Positions 4,732 to 6,783 of a stretch of DNA of 6,783 bases are shown piece by piece. Numbering within the stretch: position 1 is the stretch's first letter; each line of letters starts with the position of its first letter. The notes below the pieces were generated by a model. The model saw only the letters and a list, made by a program, of their open reading frames with translations, ran no database searches and was not told where the DNA came from. Origin of the DNA: Candidatus Saccharibacteria bacterium UBA4387 (GTDB lineage Bacteria > Patescibacteriota > Saccharimonadia > Saccharimonadales > Saccharimonadaceae); assembly GCA_002391075.1 (NCBI GenBank), contig DGRN01000031.1, forward strand, positions 1 through 6,783, written 5' to 3'. The translations under genes were made by a program, and so were the position numbers.

Positions 4732-6783
4732 TTAGCGGCGGCCATGCTTTTTGTTCTGGCGAGCTTTTTTCTTGCTTTTGCGAGCCGCATTGCGCTGGGC
4801 GTTGCGATTCGTGTTTTTGCCAGTGCCGGCGGTTGGGCGAGGTCTTTCCTCGCTAGCCTTTGTCACGCCATGCTCGTCTTTCGAGAATTCATCATCCATG
4901 TTCTTTGGGCCGGCAGAGATTTCGTTGACACCCTTCTCCGTGGCAGAGTCCGCCATCTTGGTAAGTTCGGTTTCGTACTTATCGTCAGATACTTCGGCGA
5001 CTTCTTGTTGGCGAATGCTCAGCAGGATATGCATGACTTCTTCGCGGAGAGCGCGCTGAAGACCATCGAAGAGCTTCTGAGACTCGGAGCGGTACTCTAC
5101 GAGCGGGTCGCGCTGACCGACGCTGCGCCATTGAATGCCCTCGCGGAGATGTTGCATATTTTCGAGATGTTGCATCCAGAGCGTATCGAGAACGTTCAGG
5201 TAAACTTCGCGTTCGATTTTGCGCATGACGTCTTCGCCGAATTCCATTTCCTTGTCAGCGTAGAGCTCCTCAACAGCTGCCAAGGCGAGCTTGTAGCGGT
5301 CTTTTTCTTTGCGCATGAGACCGATGGACTCAACGAGATCATCGTCTAGGTCGAAAATGCGTTTGAAGTTCGCAACAAAGTTTTTGTTGACGCGAGAGCT
5401 AAACTGGACAAGTTCGGCAATTTCCTCTTTGTAGAGACGGCTGATTTCTGGGCGAATATTGTCGCCATCGAGAATGCGGCGGCGCATCGTGTAAACGACT
5501 TTGCGGTGGCGGTTAATGACGTTGTCGTATTGGACGACGTTTTTGCGGCTGTCAAAGTTGAAACCCTCGATACGTTTCTGAGCGGATTCGAGCGTCTTGC
5601 TGACGCGTTTGTTAAGAATCGGCGTATCTTCATCGAGGCCGAGGCGTTCCATAAGGAAGGCGATGCGGTCGCCCTGGAAGATGCGCATTAGGTCGTCTTC
5701 GCAGCTGACAAAGAACTGGGTTATGCCCGGGTCACCCTGGCGGCCACCACGACCACGCAACTGATTATCGACGCGGCGCGAATCATGACGAGCCGTGCCA
5801 ATCACAACGAGACCGCCGAGTTCTTTGACACCTTTGCCAAGCTTAATATCGGTACCGCGACCAGCCATGTTAGTTGCAAGCGTGACGGCGCCTTTTTCGC
5901 CGGCCTTAGCGATAATTGCAGCCTCGCGCTCGTTGTTCTTCGCGTTCAAAAGCTCGAATGGGATGCCTTCTTTCTCGAGATAGGCAGCGATGCGCTCGTT
6001 GTTTGCGATAGAATCGGAGCCAACAAGGACAGGTTGGCCTTTTTCGTGGTATTTTTTGACCGCTGCGGCGATAGCCTTGAGCTTGCCCGCCTCGGTGCGA
6101 TAGATGAGGTCATCTTTGTCGACACGGATAATTGGCTTGTTCGGCGGAATCTGAACGACGTCGAGCGCATAAATCTGCTGGAATTCTTCGGCTTCCGTGA
6201 AAGCAGTACCGGTCATACCGGAAAGCTTGTTGTAGAGGCGGAAGAAATTCTGGAAAGAAATGGTCGCAAGCGTCATTGACTCTTGGCGAACCTGGACGGA
6301 CTCTTTGGCTTCGATGGCCTGATGGAGGCCTTCGTTGTAGCGGCGACCGTTCATTAGACGACCAGTATGTTCGTCAACAATGATGACTTCGCCGGAATTC
6401 GTCACGACATAATCTTTGTCGCGCTTGAAAAGCGTTTCGGCGCGCAGGGCTTGCTCGAGGTGATAGACTAGGCGAGTGTTTTCGGTATTATACAGAGAGT
6501 CAACACCTAGGATTTTTTGAACCTTCTCAACACCTTCGTCGGTCAGAGTGACAGACTTGCGCTTTTCGTCAATAATATAATCCTCGTCGCCAAGCTGGGC
6601 CGCGACCTTCGCAAACTGATAATAGCTTTCCGGATTGTCGCCAGCTGGTGCGGAAATAATAAGCGGCGTACGAGCTTCATCGATTAAGATGGAGTCAACC
6701 TCGTCGACGATGGCGAAATTCAACTCGCGCTGACGGAGATAGCGAGAGTCTTTGACCATGTTGTCGCGCAGATAGTCGAAGCC
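4732..6783 (-). CDS. secA: SecA, preprotein translocase ATPase (5' end outside window)
   Basis: The frame is open to the window edge. It begins G-F-D-Y-L-R-D-N-M, which lies near residue 175 in E. coli SecA, so 683 residues of an estimated 860 are present. Numbered from the edge, these include Walker B D-E-V-D (27-30) with A-R-T-P-L-I-I-S (37-44) of NBD1, the preprotein cross-linking region (about 50-200), S-G-M-T-G-T-A (188-194), NBD2 motifs A-T-N-M-A-G-R-G-T-D (303-312) and the arginine-finger segment Q-L-R-G-R-G-G-R-Q-G-D (341-351), and the helical scaffold/wing region with L-W-M-Q-H-L-E-N-M (534-542). SecA drives protein export through SecYEG by ATP hydrolysis. The C-terminus lacks the Cys-rich zinc-binding SEC-C motif; instead the last 31 residues hold 13 Lys or Arg. 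Confidence 0.97.
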   Translation of the reverse strand, partial: GFDYLRDNMVKDSRYLRQRELNFAIVDEVDSILIDEARTPLIISAPAGDNPESYYQFAKVAAQLGDEDYIIDEKRKSVTLTDEGVEKVQKILGVDSLYNTENTRLVYHLEQALRAETLFKRDKDYVVTNSGEVIIVDEHTGRLMNGRRYNEGLHQAIEAKESVQVRQESMTLATISFQNFFRLYNKLSGMTGTAFTEAEEFQQIYALDVVQIPPNKPIIRVDKDDLIYRTEAGKLKAIAAAVKKYHEKGQPVLVGSDSIANNERIAAYLEKEGIPFELLNAKNNEREAAIIAKAGEKGAVTLATNMAGRGTDIKLGKGVKELGGLVVIGTARHDSRRVDNQLRGRGGRQGDPGITQFFVSCEDDLMRIFQGDRIAFLMERLGLDEDTPILNKRVSKTLESAQKRIEGFNFDSRKNVVQYDNVINRHRKVVYTMRRRILDGDNIRPEISRLYKEEIAELVQFSSRVNKNFVANFKRIFDLDDDLVESIGLMRKEKDRYKLALAAVEELYADKEMEFGEDVMRKIEREVYLNVLDTLWMQHLENMQHLREGIQWRSVGQRDPLVEYRSESQKLFDGLQRALREEVMHILLSIRQQEVAEVSDDKYETELTKMADSATEKGVNEISAGPKNMDDEFSKDEHGVTKASEERPRPTAGTGKNTNRNAQRNAARKSKKKARQNKKHGRR

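Noticed and set aside
4717..4732. Small inverted repeat after the secA stop as a terminator.
   Set aside because: About six pairs with a bulge and no T run on either strand. It may fold at the 5' end of the plus-strand transcript, but it does not look like a terminator.
4606..5349. Open 247-codon plus-strand frame with a hydrophobic stretch.
   Set aside because: It mirrors secA. The Leu/Phe-rich part comes from reading the Lys-rich tail codons in reverse, and its start has no initiation signal.
5785..6279. Open 164-codon plus-strand frame.
   Set aside because: It lies wholly inside conserved secA NBD2 and preprotein cross-linking sequence on the other strand, with no signals of its own.

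Overview
The window looks like part of a small-genome Patescibacteria (CPR) chromosome, most likely Saccharibacteria. This is inferred from gene content and style: a TraX-like protein, a single-domain M16 peptidase, a nucleoside salvage enzyme, SecA without a zinc finger, very short intergenic gaps, and several starts with no Shine-Dalgarno site but a TATAAT box about 6-7 nt upstream (leaderless mRNAs). The coding regions read with the standard genetic code. No mobile element, CRISPR array, tRNA or rRNA was seen.

Layout. Positions 1-23 hold the first codons of dnaK (minus strand). Behind it lies a heat-shock control region: a consensus promoter, one perfect CIRCE operator, and a second degenerate CIRCE over the -35 box. 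Divergent from dnaK is a nucleoside 2-deoxyribosyltransferase gene (216-683, plus) with a strong Shine-Dalgarno. A two-way terminator (689-717) separates it from a convergent YjdF/DUF2238-like membrane protein (719-1309, minus). That gene is divergent from a TraX-family membrane protein (1373-2044, plus); both appear leaderless, and a perfect 14-bp palindrome lies between their promoters. Next, on the minus strand, is a two-gene operon of a P-loop nucleotide kinase (2640-3212) and a TylF-like methyltransferase (2062-2643), overlapping by ATGA. Then come a single-unit M16 zinc peptidase (3341-4618, minus) and the last three quarters of secA (4732 to the window end, minus).

Most of the window is ordinary housekeeping: chaperone, protein export, peptidase, nucleoside salvage and membrane proteins. 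The less ordinary parts are regulatory. There are three gene starts set by leaderless promoters, the palindrome between two of them, and two near-consensus plus-strand promoters (3247-3275 and 4678-4706) that face into the 3' ends of the M16 and secA genes and have no evident sense gene. One is followed at once by a terminator-like hairpin. The other starts exactly at the ATG of a 47-codon cysteine-rich reading frame antisense to the basic tail of secA.
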